From assembly GCA_018263405.1 (NCBI GenBank), contig JAANXG010000004.1:1-32617 (forward strand): DNA of 32,617 nt, written 5' to 3'. The position numbers and the translations under genes are program-made. The notes beneath the pieces are model-generated. The model ran no database searches and was not told where the DNA came from. It worked only from the letters and a program-made list of their open reading frames with translations. Positions 7,037 through 14,051 of this stretch are shown here, in pieces (position 1 is the first letter of the stretch; every line of letters starts with the position of its first letter). This stretch comes from Gammaproteobacteria bacterium. Lineage in GTDB: Bacteria > Pseudomonadota > Gammaproteobacteria > Arenicellales > JAANXG01.

Positions 7037-8941
7037 TCAATGGGTCCAGATTCGCGCGGGTACACCTTTTATGAATTTCGCCCATTCCGGGTGGCGGTGC
7101 ACACGGCCGTCTTTTCCGATAATCAACTCGGACGTCAGCCCGTTCAATCGCGTATCGCCGGCCTGGGGTGGACGAGCGGCCAGAAGAGCGAGTTGGTATG
7201 AACCATAACCAAATGCGAACAACTCTGACGAAACATCGGTAAACCCGGCGTTTTTCAGCAATGTTTTCAGTTTGTCGATACGCGCGGTATTTGCGATCGT
7301 CCAGGGCATGTCCGGGAACATGATGCCGTCAAGATCGGTGTCCTTGATGGTGTCCGCTGCTCCCGTGTATACGTGCGAGGTGCTGTAAACCGGCAGGTCA
7401 TGGCCCTGGAAAAAATTAATCTGTGGTTTGAGAAGCCTTGCTTCGTCGGGTCGGGCGGCCATGAACAGTGCGTCAATATCGCGGCGGCGGCGTGCGTCGA
7501 AGTGCAGGTTTAGCCGGCTTTTCGCTTGCAGGAATGCCTTGCGATTCTCGCTTTCGGTGAGGTTGAACAATTTGTTAATGGGCACCGTAAAGTCATCGGA
7601 AGCCGGCGCATAGGGCTGTGATTCGGCCAAGGTCCCACCGAGCGTCTCCCAATGCCCGACAAATGCGTCGTAGATTCGACGACCCCATTCGTCGTTTGGA
7701 TACAAAGTAGCGAGTCGACGATGCCCCGAGGCATACATGAACTCCGCGACTTGTTTCGCTTCCGATTCCGGCGCCAGGTCAAACTGGTAGGACCCGGTTG
7801 CCAGTGAATATTCCGTCGAGGAGCCGCCGAGCAGCACGATCGGCTTTTCTGGTTGCCGCGACTCGAGCAAGGCATTTACCGCCGATCTTCCCAGCGGTCC
7901 CACGATCACATTCGCGCCATCGGATGCCGCGACACCGACATAGTTGCCGGCCAGCGACGGTTCTCCGCCTACGTCATAGAAGACCACATTGGGGCGACGT
8001 GGATCGGTGTCGGTATGGTGGCCCGCATAGAATCCGTTGTAGACCCTCTGCGCGGCGGTGCCGAAATTAGACGAAAGTGGCAGCAGCAGCGCGACCTGGC
8101 GGATCTCCGGCGTACGGAGAGGCGGCAGCAATGCAGTGGTGAAATCGACCGCGGGGTGAAAGCTGTTGGCGTTGATCCACTGGGTTACGGCGGATCGCAA
8201 ACCGTGCCGATCTCCCACAAACTCCAAAAACAAAATTGCGATGTCCAGCCATCCGCGGAGCTCGTCCGCTGCACCGACCTGGCCCGCCAACTGCAGTTCC
8301 AGTCCATTCAAATGGCCGAGCGCAAACCAGATTCGATTATGGTTATCGTCGATCGCCTGCGCATCGGTTAGTAAGTTGCCCCGTCCAATCCAGGCCTTGG
8401 CGGCATCCAGGGGTTGCCCTTGAAGTAGGTCGATGCGCGCCTTAAGATCCATGCCGCGGGAGACGTACGTTGGGTCAATGTTTTGGGCGCGGAGACTGCG
8501 CTCCACGAGCCGCATGGCTCGATCCAGGTTATCTTCCTGAAAGCTTATTTCCGCCCGGAGCAGGCGTTTACGGGCACGATGCACGGGTGCCAGTCCGCGC
8601 ACGTCTATCTTGTTTAGAACGGCTTCGGCATCTTGTAGATCGCCCTTGTCGATCAGCTTATGGACCGCATCAAGATACGCGGTTTGACGGAACGGTGGCG
8701 GGGAGTCGAGGGCTTCGCGCAAATCCGCCCTGATCGATTCTTCCGGGCTCTTGGCTTGCTCGCCCGTATCGAATCCGGAATCCAATTCCAGGTCCTCTAG
8801 CGGAATCACCTGGACATTATCCGATTGTTCGGTCGATTTTTCCGCACCCTGCTCCTCGTCGCCGCGCACGGGTATAGTATCGCAGGCGCTTAGGAGTAAC
8901 ACCGCGAGGGCGACGACAAAAAAGCTGAATGGTGCGGACAA
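7037..8941 (-). CDS. lpoA: LpoA, outer-membrane lipoprotein activator of PBP1a
   Basis: Outer-membrane lipoprotein that reaches through the periplasm to stimulate the class A synthase PBP1a. From TTG 8941 the product is 634 aa, with a hydrophobic signal ending in a lipobox (LLLSAC). An acidic linker follows, then a helical TPR-like N-terminal domain (AVHKLIDKGDLQDAEAVLNKI...RLLRAEISFQEDNLDRAMRLV), then a periplasmic-binding-protein-like C-terminal domain beginning QVALLLPLSSNFGTAAQRV. ATG 9028 would start further out, but it lies upstream of a good promoter (8973-9002) and inside rsmI, so TTG 8941 is favoured. It is first gene of the minus-strand operon and is divergent from rsmI, as in E. 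coli. Confidence 0.9.
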   Translation of the reverse strand: MSAPFSFFVVALAVLLLSACDTIPVRGDEEQGAEKSTEQSDNVQVIPLEDLELDSGFDTGEQAKSPEESIRADLREALDSPPPFRQTAYLDAVHKLIDKGDLQDAEAVLNKIDVRGLAPVHRARKRLLRAEISFQEDNLDRAMRLVERSLRAQNIDPTYVSRGMDLKARIDLLQGQPLDAAKAWIGRGNLLTDAQAIDDNHNRIWFALGHLNGLELQLAGQVGAADELRGWLDIAILFLEFVGDRHGLRSAVTQWINANSFHPAVDFTTALLPPLRTPEIRQVALLLPLSSNFGTAAQRVYNGFYAGHHTDTDPRRPNVVFYDVGGEPSLAGNYVGVAASDGANVIVGPLGRSAVNALLESRQPEKPIVLLGGSSTEYSLATGSYQFDLAPESEAKQVAEFMYASGHRRLATLYPNDEWGRRIYDAFVGHWETLGGTLAESQPYAPASDDFTVPINKLFNLTESENRKAFLQAKSRLNLHFDARRRRDIDALFMAARPDEARLLKPQINFFQGHDLPVYSTSHVYTGAADTIKDTDLDGIMFPDMPWTIANTARIDKLKTLLKNAGFTDVSSELFAFGYGSYQLALLAARPPQAGDTRLNGLTSELIIGKDGRVHRHPEWAKFIKGVPARIWTH

Positions 8942-8972
8942 TGCGGTTTGTCGAATGTATAGATTGGGCAGG

Positions 8973-9002
8973 AGTATAGCGAGTGGATGACGTACGAGGC
9001 AA
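8973..9002 (-). promoter_or_regulatory. Predicted sigma-70 promoter for lpoA
   Basis: On the minus strand, TTGCCT (8997-9002) and TATACT (8973-8978) are 18 bp apart, a near-consensus sigma-70 promoter. Transcription would start about 25-30 nt before TTG 8941. The box lies inside the first codons of the divergent gene rsmI, so the two 5' ends share sequence. Confidence 0.55.
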
Positions 9003-9819
9003 AGCGGGCACGCTCTACGTGGTAGCAACGCCTATCGGCAATCTTGCGGATATGAGCCACCGGGCGACATCTACACTGCAGTGCGTGGACCTCATTGCCG
9101 CAGAAGACACCCGCCAAACCGGTAGGCTGTGCTCGCATTTTTCGATCGACACGCCGATGGCGGCATACCACGAGCACAACGAAGTTCAACAAACGCCGGT
9201 GTTGTTGGATCGATTGCTGAAAGGCGATGATGTGGCGTTGGTCAGCGATGCGGGCAGCCCGTTGATTAGCGATCCCGGTTATCGTCTGGTGGCGGCAGCG
9301 CGCGATGCATTACTCACCGTCGTGCCGATTCCCGGCCCTTGTGCCGCTATTGCGGCGATTTCAGTCGCGGGCTTGGCCTGCCACCATTTTCACTTTGAAG
9401 GTTTTCTGCCCGGCAAATCCGGGACGCGGCGTAACCGTTTGCAAAAGTTGCGGGCGATGCCCGATACCTTGATTTTTTATGAGTCCATACATCGCCACGA
9501 AGACATGCTTCAGGATCTGTGTGAAGTTCTCGGCGGCGAGCGCCGGGCGGTATTGGCCCGGGAATTGACGAAGTTGCATGAAACGATTTATCGAAATACT
9601 TTGCAAGAAATTCGGGAATGGGTTGCGGCGAATCCCCATCGGCAAAAGGGCGAGTTTGTCATTCTCGTGGAAGGCGCCGCCGAAGGGGAGGCGGATGCCC
9701 GGGCGGAACATGTGCTTGAATTGTTGAGCGAGCAATTGTCACCGGGCCAGGCGGCGGAACTGGCGGCCAAAATTACCGGTGTGCCCCGCAATCGGCTGTA
9801 TAAGAGTAAATTACGGTGA
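8983..9819 (+). CDS. rsmI: 16S rRNA 2'-O-ribose C1402 methyltransferase RsmI
   Basis: SAM-dependent tetrapyrrole-methylase-fold enzyme that methylates C1402 of 16S rRNA in the P site. Motifs in order are TLYVVATPIGNLADMSHRA near the N-terminus, LIAAEDTRQTGRL, VSDAGSPLISDPGYRLV, PIPGPCAAIAAISVAGL, and FEGFLPGKSGTRR. Length is 278 aa. GTG 8983 has AGGAG at 8970-8974 with 8-nt spacing. The last codons (TTA CGG TGA) lie inside the left arm of the palindromic repeat at 9809-9885, so the insertion supplies the stop codon and perhaps replaced a few native residues. Confidence 0.95.
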   Translation: MDDVRGKAGTLYVVATPIGNLADMSHRATSTLQCVDLIAAEDTRQTGRLCSHFSIDTPMAAYHEHNEVQQTPVLLDRLLKGDDVALVSDAGSPLISDPGYRLVAAARDALLTVVPIPGPCAAIAAISVAGLACHHFHFEGFLPGKSGTRRNRLQKLRAMPDTLIFYESIHRHEDMLQDLCEVLGGERRAVLARELTKLHETIYRNTLQEIREWVAANPHRQKGEFVILVEGAAEGEADARAEHVLELLSEQLSPGQAAELAAKITGVPRNRLYKSKLR

Positions 9820-9885
9820 CAGTTAACTTAATTCGCTCCCAGCAAATATTCGATCGGTCGAATTAAGTTAACTGTCACCGTAATT
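9809..9885 (+). repeat. 77-bp palindromic repeat, copy 1 (3' end of rsmI)
   Basis: Perfect 27-bp inverted arms (9809-9835 and 9859-9885, outer end AATTACGGTGACAG) around a 23-nt loop. A second copy of the same length lies inside rnpB at 10131-10207 in opposite orientation; its loop is the exact reverse complement and its arms differ at one symmetric position (C/T). The arm type resembles REP-like elements moved by REP-associated Y1 transposases, which is an inference; no transposase is in the window. A transcript would form a very stable hairpin after rsmI. Confidence 0.9.
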
Positions 9886-9902
9886 CCTAATTCAGATATA
9901 TC

Positions 9903-9931
9903 TTGTCCTGCACTGCGCGCGGGCGTATGTT
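9903..9931 (+). promoter_or_regulatory. Predicted sigma-70 promoter for rnpB
   Basis: TTGTCC (9903-9908) and TATGTT (9926-9931) are separated by 17 bp. The expected start at about 9938-9940 coincides with the first base of the P1 helix of the RNase P RNA. A GC-rich stretch follows the -10 box. Confidence 0.6.
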
Positions 9932-9938
9932 CCGCACT

Positions 9939-10421
9939 GGGAAGTCAGCCGAACGGTCGCTCGTCATTGTTTGCGATTTGCGGTGTGCGGATCCCCGTCG
10001 CTCGTGCATCTCGAGTGCCGGGTAAGGTGACGGGAGGAAAGTCCGGGCTCCACAGGGCCGGGTGCCAGGTAACTCCTGGGCGGCGTGAGCCGACGGAAAG
10101 TGCCGCAGAAAAGATACCGCCCCGGCACTTAATTATGGTGACAGTTAACTTAATTCGACCGATCGAATATTTGCTGGGAGCGAATTAAGTTAACTGTCAC
10201 CATAATTAAGTGCCGGGGTAAGGGTGAAAAGGTGCGGTAAGAGCGCACCGCGCTTCTGGTAACAGAAGTGGCAGGGTAAACCCCACCCGGAGCAAGGCCG
10301 AATAGGAGTCCAAAGGCGTGGCCCACGCCGGACTCGGGTAGGTCGCTTGAGGCGGGCGGTGACGTTCGTCCCAGATGAATGACCGTTCTCGACAGAACCC
10401 GGCTTACAGGCTGACTTCCCG
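9939..10421 (+). ncRNA. rnpB: RNase P RNA (M1 RNA), bacterial type A, with insertion in P12
   Basis: Catalytic RNA that matures tRNA 5' ends. The ends pair as P1 (GGGAAGTCAGCC at 9939 with GGCTGACTTCCC ending 10420). Conserved blocks are GAGGAAAGTCCGGGCTCC at about 10034, GGTAAGGGTGAAAAGGTGCG after P12, the L15 segment around AGGGTAAACCCCACC that binds tRNA CCA, GGAGCAAGGCCGAATAG, and ACAGAACCCGGCTTAC near the 3' end. About 483 nt instead of the usual 350-400, because of a 77-bp palindrome in P12 (10131-10207). The P12 stem becomes 36 perfect pairs (10122-10157 with 10181-10216), so the core fold should survive. No clear terminator is seen. Confidence 0.95.
10131..10207 (-). repeat. 77-bp palindromic repeat, copy 2 (inside rnpB P12)
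   Basis: Reverse orientation copy of 9809-9885: 27-bp perfect arms with the outer sequence AATTATGGTGACAG and a 23-nt loop complementary to that of copy 1. The nine bases outside each arm (CCGGCACTT and AAGTGCCGG) continue the pairing, so it sits at the tip of the native P12 stem. Confidence 0.92.
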
Positions 10422-10563
10422 TTTTCCGCTCTCGACGATCCCCCAATTACCTTTTAAATCAGCAGGTTTCGATGATCTTATAAAGCAATACTCTAATAAT
10501 CAGAAACCGTTATAAGTTTCTGTACGGAAAGGACTTTTTGGCCGATCAGTGGGCCAAAATCGC

Positions 10564-10591
10564 TTGACTTGCTCGCAATGCCCTCTATAGT
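10564..10591 (+). promoter_or_regulatory. Predicted mra promoter of the dcw cluster
   Basis: TTGACT (10564-10569) and TATAGT (10586-10591) with a 16-bp spacer form a strong sigma-70 promoter. Transcription would begin near 10598, just at the first MraZ box. This is the only strong promoter I see before mraZ and probably drives much of the cluster. Confidence 0.75.
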
Positions 10592-10599
10592 GTCACGGA

Positions 10600-10624
10600 G
10601 TGGGGAAAAGTGGGTAATTGTGGG
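10600..10624 (+). promoter_or_regulatory. MraZ operator: three GTGGG boxes, 10-bp period
   Basis: GTGGG occurs at 10600, 10610 and 10620, exactly one helical turn apart, directly after the mra promoter and about 27 nt before mraZ. MraZ is known in several bacteria to bind closely spaced GTGGG-type repeats upstream of its own gene and to regulate it, so this is most likely the autoregulatory operator. Confidence 0.8.
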
Positions 10625-10646
10625 TTGATGCAACAGAGACCGAACC

Positions 10647-11102
10647 TTGTTTAGGGGAGTCACATCGTTGAATCTGGACGCTAAGGGGCGACTTGCTATA
10701 CCGGCTCGTCACCGCGAGGCGCTCGTGCAACAGTGCGACAGTCAACTCGTGATTACCATCAGCGACAGAGATCACTGCCTGTGGCTGTACCCACTGGACG
10801 AATGGGAGGACATCGAACATAAGCTGGTGAAATTGCCGAGCCTAGAGCCGGTGGCCCAACGACTCAAACGACTGCTTATCGGTCATGCGACCGACTGCGA
10901 AGTGGATGGTAATGGTCGGGTGCTGGTGCCGCCGCCGCTACGGGAACATGGCGGTTTGACCAAACGCGTGAAGCTGGTTGGGCAGGGTAACAAGTTCGAG
11001 ATTTGGGACGAGAATCTCTGGAGTGTCCAAATCGAGACCGCGCTGTCGCAAAATCCCGATGAGTCTCCCGTGCCTGCTGATTTGGAATCGTTAGCCCTTT
11101 GA
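10647..11102 (+). CDS. mraZ: Transcriptional regulator MraZ
   Basis: 151 aa DNA-binding protein of the AbrB-like MraZ family that regulates the dcw operon. It has two repeats, each with the DxxGR motif: DAKGRLAIPARHRE near the N-terminus and DGNGRVLVPPPLRE in the second half. The start is TTG 10647, since MFRGVTSLNLDAKGR aligns with the normal N-terminus and no ATG or GTG is nearby. TTG plus a weak ribosome site suggests low expression. First gene of the cluster, downstream of the GTGGG operator; rsmH follows after 9 nt. Confidence 0.95.
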   Translation: MFRGVTSLNLDAKGRLAIPARHREALVQQCDSQLVITISDRDHCLWLYPLDEWEDIEHKLVKLPSLEPVAQRLKRLLIGHATDCEVDGNGRVLVPPPLREHGGLTKRVKLVGQGNKFEIWDENLWSVQIETALSQNPDESPVPADLESLAL

Positions 11103-11111
11103 AAGGCGCGT

Positions 11112-12056
11112 ATGACGATGTCCGCTCACACGCCGGTGCTCTTGAAAGAGGCCATAACGGCGTTGAATATCAAGCCCGGTGGTACATACCTCGACGTGAC
11201 GTACGGTCGTGGTGGGCACAGCTATGCCATCGCCGAGCACCTCTGTCCGGATGGAATGTTGATTGCCATGGACCGGGATCCACACGCCGTTCGGCACGCT
11301 CGGGAATACCCGCCCAGTGGTCCGCGATTCGAGATTATTCAGGCGCCGTTCTCGGAATTGTACCGGGTCCAACAGAGTCTGCCGCCGGGGTGCCTTGCTG
11401 ACGGCATCCTCGCCGATCTCGGCGTTTCGTCGCCACAACTCGAAGACGCCGAGCGAGGCTTTGCGTTCGATCGGGAGGGTCCCCTCGATATGCGCATGGA
11501 TCCGACACGCGGACCGAGTGCTCGCGAGTGGATTGCCGATGCGGAGCAAGCCGAGTTGAAGTGGGCGATCAAAATCTACGGTGAAGAAAAGTACGCCGCC
11601 CGCATTGCGCGTGCCATCGTAGAGAAACGTGAAACTTCGCCGATCGTCAATACACGAGACCTTGCTGAACTTGTCGCCGGCAACGTGCCGGAGCGCGAAT
11701 CGGGCAGGAACCCGGCCACGCGCACGTTCCAAGCGATTCGCATGCACGTAAACGGTGAGTTGGGACAGCTCCGGGCCTTGCTACCACAGGCGGTGCAATG
11801 CCTAAAAGGCGCCGGCCGTCTTGTGATTATCGGTTTCCATTCCCTTGAGGACCGGATCGTCAAACGGTTTATGCGCGACGAGGCACGCGGTGATCCTTTT
11901 CCCTCGGACCTACCGGTAACCGCCGGTGAACTCAAGCCGAGGCTCAGGATAATCGGAAAGCCCATCCGGCCGTCGGAACAGGAACTGCAATCGAACCGCC
12001 GCGCGCGCAGCGCCATCATGCGGGTCGCGGAGCGGACGGAGGCGGCTTATGCGTAA
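11112..12056 (+). CDS. rsmH: 16S rRNA (cytosine-1402-N4)-methyltransferase RsmH
   Basis: 314 aa SAM-dependent methyltransferase that adds the N4-methyl group to C1402; RsmI, also in this window, adds the 2'-O-methyl on the same nucleotide. Motifs are HTPVLLKEAI at the start, YLDVTYGRGGHS (SAM loop), LADLGVSSPQLED with RGFAFD, and FHSLEDRIVKRF near the C-terminus. ATG 11112 is used (ATG 11118 also possible). It overlaps ftsL by 8 nt. Confidence 0.96.
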   Translation: MTMSAHTPVLLKEAITALNIKPGGTYLDVTYGRGGHSYAIAEHLCPDGMLIAMDRDPHAVRHAREYPPSGPRFEIIQAPFSELYRVQQSLPPGCLADGILADLGVSSPQLEDAERGFAFDREGPLDMRMDPTRGPSAREWIADAEQAELKWAIKIYGEEKYAARIARAIVEKRETSPIVNTRDLAELVAGNVPERESGRNPATRTFQAIRMHVNGELGQLRALLPQAVQCLKGAGRLVIIGFHSLEDRIVKRFMRDEARGDPFPSDLPVTAGELKPRLRIIGKPIRPSEQELQSNRRARSAIMRVAERTEAAYA

Positions 12057-12312
12057 CGCCATGGTGGTACTGGCTGTTTTGGTCGTTCTAAGCAGTTTTA
12101 CCGCCATATTCGTGCGCCATCAGCATCGCTTGACATTCAATGCGCTTCAGTTCCAGCAACAACAGCGGGACAGTCTCAACACCGAATGGCACCAGCTTTT
12201 GTTGGAGCAAAGCACTTGGTCCTTCCGGCATTTTGTCGAAAAGAAGGCGCGCGACCGGCTCGATATGGTGTTTCCCAAGTCCATCCACCGGTTGGTGGTT
12301 GAAGGGCGATGA
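12049..12312 (+). CDS. ftsL: Cell division protein FtsL
   Basis: 87 aa bitopic membrane protein of the FtsQLB complex. It has one N-terminal membrane helix (about residues 4-22), then a Gln-rich, coiled-coil-like periplasmic region (LQFQQQQRDSLNTEWHQLLLEQS) and the typical tail FVEKKARDRLDMVFPKSIHRLVV. Family sequences are poorly conserved; identification rests on size, topology, tail and position between rsmH and ftsI. Overlaps both neighbours (8 nt and 4 nt). Confidence 0.93.
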   Translation: MRNAMVVLAVLVVLSSFTAIFVRHQHRLTFNALQFQQQQRDSLNTEWHQLLLEQSTWSFRHFVEKKARDRLDMVFPKSIHRLVVEGR

Positions 12313-13406
12313 ACGATAAGACCAACAAGTTGGTGCACGGTTTCCGCCATTACCTGGTGCTGTCGTTACTGGTAGCCGGACTGGGGTTGCTCGTGGCTCG
12401 TGCCGCCCAGTTGCAGTTGTTCCAGCACGAGTTCCTTCAGTCCAAGGGAAATATCAACTACTTGACGGTGCACGTGTCCCACGCGAACCGAGGCATGATT
12501 CTGGACCGCCATGGAGAGCCACTGGCTGTCAGCAGTCCCGTCGATTCAGTCGTGGCGGATCCCAAATCGGTACTTCGGGAAGGCGCTTTCGAAAACGACA
12601 TTGCATGGAACACCTTGGCGGAATTAATCGACGAACCCGTGGCGAAGATCAAGCAAAAAATTACCCGAAACCCCGAATCGGAGTTCGCTTACCTGAAACG
12701 GCACCTCGATGATCCGGAGCGTGCCCGAGAAGTTGAAGACCTGGGTATACCCGGCATCCAATTAAGACGCGAATACAAGCGCTATTATCCGGGTGGGCCG
12801 GTGTTCGGCCATGTCGTTGGATTTACGGACACGGATCAAATCGGCTTGAGCGGGGTTGAAAAAACATTCAATGAACAATTAGCCGGGACATCGGGTCGGA
12901 CACGCGTGCTCAGGGACGGCCAGGGACGCGTCATCGAATACGTCGAGCAGTTGTCCCCCACGGTCGACGGCGAGGACGTGCGCCTGAGCATCGATGCCCG
13001 CGTGCAATATCTCGCCTTTCGGTATCTCAAAGCGGCGTTCGAAAAACACCGCGCGGATTCGGGGAGTGCCGTGATCCTCGATGCGCGTACCGGTGAAATT
13101 CTGGCGATGGTGAACGAACCGACGATCAATCCCAATACCCGCAATCGCGCGGAACTGGCGTCCGTCAACGCCCGCAACCGGGTGGTGCAGTCGATATTCG
13201 AACCGGGATCCGCCATTAAACCGTTTACCATTGCCGCCGCACTGAATAGTGGAAAGTTCCTACCGGATTCAAGGATCGATACGACGCCGGGTTCGTTCAC
13301 GGTAGGCGGATATCCGATACGCGACTACCGAAACCTCGGTTTGCTGACAGTAGCCCGCGTTCTCATAAAATCCAGCAATGTGGGTGCGGCGAAAGTGGCG
13401 CTCTGA
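12309..13406 (+). CDS. ftsI: FtsI (PBP3), N-terminal part up to an artefactual stop
   Basis: Septal class B transpeptidase. This part encodes the cytoplasmic tail and membrane helix (about residues 14-32), the pedestal/dimerisation domain (RGMILDRHGEPLA, then FGHVVGFTD...GLSGVEKTFN) and the start of the transpeptidase domain with SxxK (S301-A-I-K304) and SxN (S355-S-N357). The frame stops at TGA 13404-13406, inside the adapter-like bases at 13405-13424, and reopens in the same frame, giving 580 codons across 12309-14051. The gene is essential and next to ftsL and murE, so it is probably intact in the organism. Some 10 residues around the junction cannot be trusted. Confidence 0.9.
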   Translation: MNDKTNKLVHGFRHYLVLSLLVAGLGLLVARAAQLQLFQHEFLQSKGNINYLTVHVSHANRGMILDRHGEPLAVSSPVDSVVADPKSVLREGAFENDIAWNTLAELIDEPVAKIKQKITRNPESEFAYLKRHLDDPERAREVEDLGIPGIQLRREYKRYYPGGPVFGHVVGFTDTDQIGLSGVEKTFNEQLAGTSGRTRVLRDGQGRVIEYVEQLSPTVDGEDVRLSIDARVQYLAFRYLKAAFEKHRADSGSAVILDARTGEILAMVNEPTINPNTRNRAELASVNARNRVVQSIFEPGSAIKPFTIAAALNSGKFLPDSRIDTTPGSFTVGGYPIRDYRNLGLLTVARVLIKSSNVGAAKVAL

Positions 13407-13424
13407 CTTGTGCTCTTCCGATCT
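13405..13424 (+). other. Illumina adapter-like sequence inside ftsI
   Basis: Bases 13409-13424 (TGTGCTCTTCCGATCT) equal the 3' end of the Illumina TruSeq read-2 adapter, and 19 of 20 bases match over 13405-13424. The 30 nt between the FtsI codons for SSNVGAAKVAL and FRDLGFGRPTG correspond to about 10 residues, the spacing in E. coli FtsI. The adapter therefore seems to overwrite native bases rather than add to them, and it creates the TGA. Confidence 0.93.
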
Positions 13425-14051
13425 CCCGGTCAATTCCGCGATCTTGGTTTTGGGCGGCCAACCGGCATTCCTCTGCCCGGTGAAGAATCCGGTCAAGCAC
13501 CGCCCACCGGGCCGCTCCGCCCGCGCGCTCAGGCTTCATTGGCTTACGGCTATGGGCTGTCAACGAATGCCTTGCAGCTTGCTCGGGCCTACACCGTGTT
13601 GGCCGGCGACGGACGGATGCTGGAAGTCCGCTTGACTCCGGGCCCGGCGAGCTACAGCGGCCGGGTCTATGGCTCCGAGGTGGTGCGGCTATTGCAGGGC
13701 ATGCTGGAAAAAGTAACATCCGCGGCCGGTACCGGGGTGAATGCGCAATTGCTGGACTATACCGAAGCCGGTAAGACCGGCACGGTCGTTAAATGGCTGG
13801 AGTCGGAAGGCCGATACGCCGAGGACCAGTACTTGTCCGTGTTTGCCGGTTACGCACCGGCTCGGGACCCGCGGCTGGTCATGGTTGTGGTGGTGGATAA
13901 CCCCAAGGGCGAGGCCTATTACGGCGGCCTCGTGTCGGCGCCGGTGTTCTCCAAGGTGATGAACGGCGCGCTGCATCTCCTTAACGTGCCATTCCGACCC
14001 GGCGAGGACGCGCTGCGTCAGGCGATGTTTAAAGGAGGTTCGGATACATGA
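13410..14051 (+). CDS. ftsI: FtsI (PBP3), C-terminal part after the artefactual stop
   Basis: Continuation in the same frame as 12309-13406. The first five codons derive from the adapter-like bases; genuine FtsI sequence resumes at GQFRDLGFGRPTGIPLPGE. It holds SLAYGYGLSTNALQLARAYTVLAGDG and the third catalytic motif in AGKTGTVVKW, then VFAGYAPARDPRLVMVVVVDNP and YYGGLVSAPVF. The GTG at 13410 is not a real start. The stop overlaps the murE ATG (ATGA). Confidence 0.9.
   Translation: MLFRSPGQFRDLGFGRPTGIPLPGEESGQAPPTGPLRPRAQASLAYGYGLSTNALQLARAYTVLAGDGRMLEVRLTPGPASYSGRVYGSEVVRLLQGMLEKVTSAAGTGVNAQLLDYTEAGKTGTVVKWLESEGRYAEDQYLSVFAGYAPARDPRLVMVVVVDNPKGEAYYGGLVSAPVFSKVMNGALHLLNVPFRPGEDALRQAMFKGGSDT

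Noticed and set aside
13404-13406. In-frame TGA in ftsI read as selenocysteine, recoding or true gene loss
   Set aside because: The TGA is within bases matching an Illumina adapter, no SECIS-like context was sought or needed, and the essential gene is otherwise perfect on both sides in one frame.
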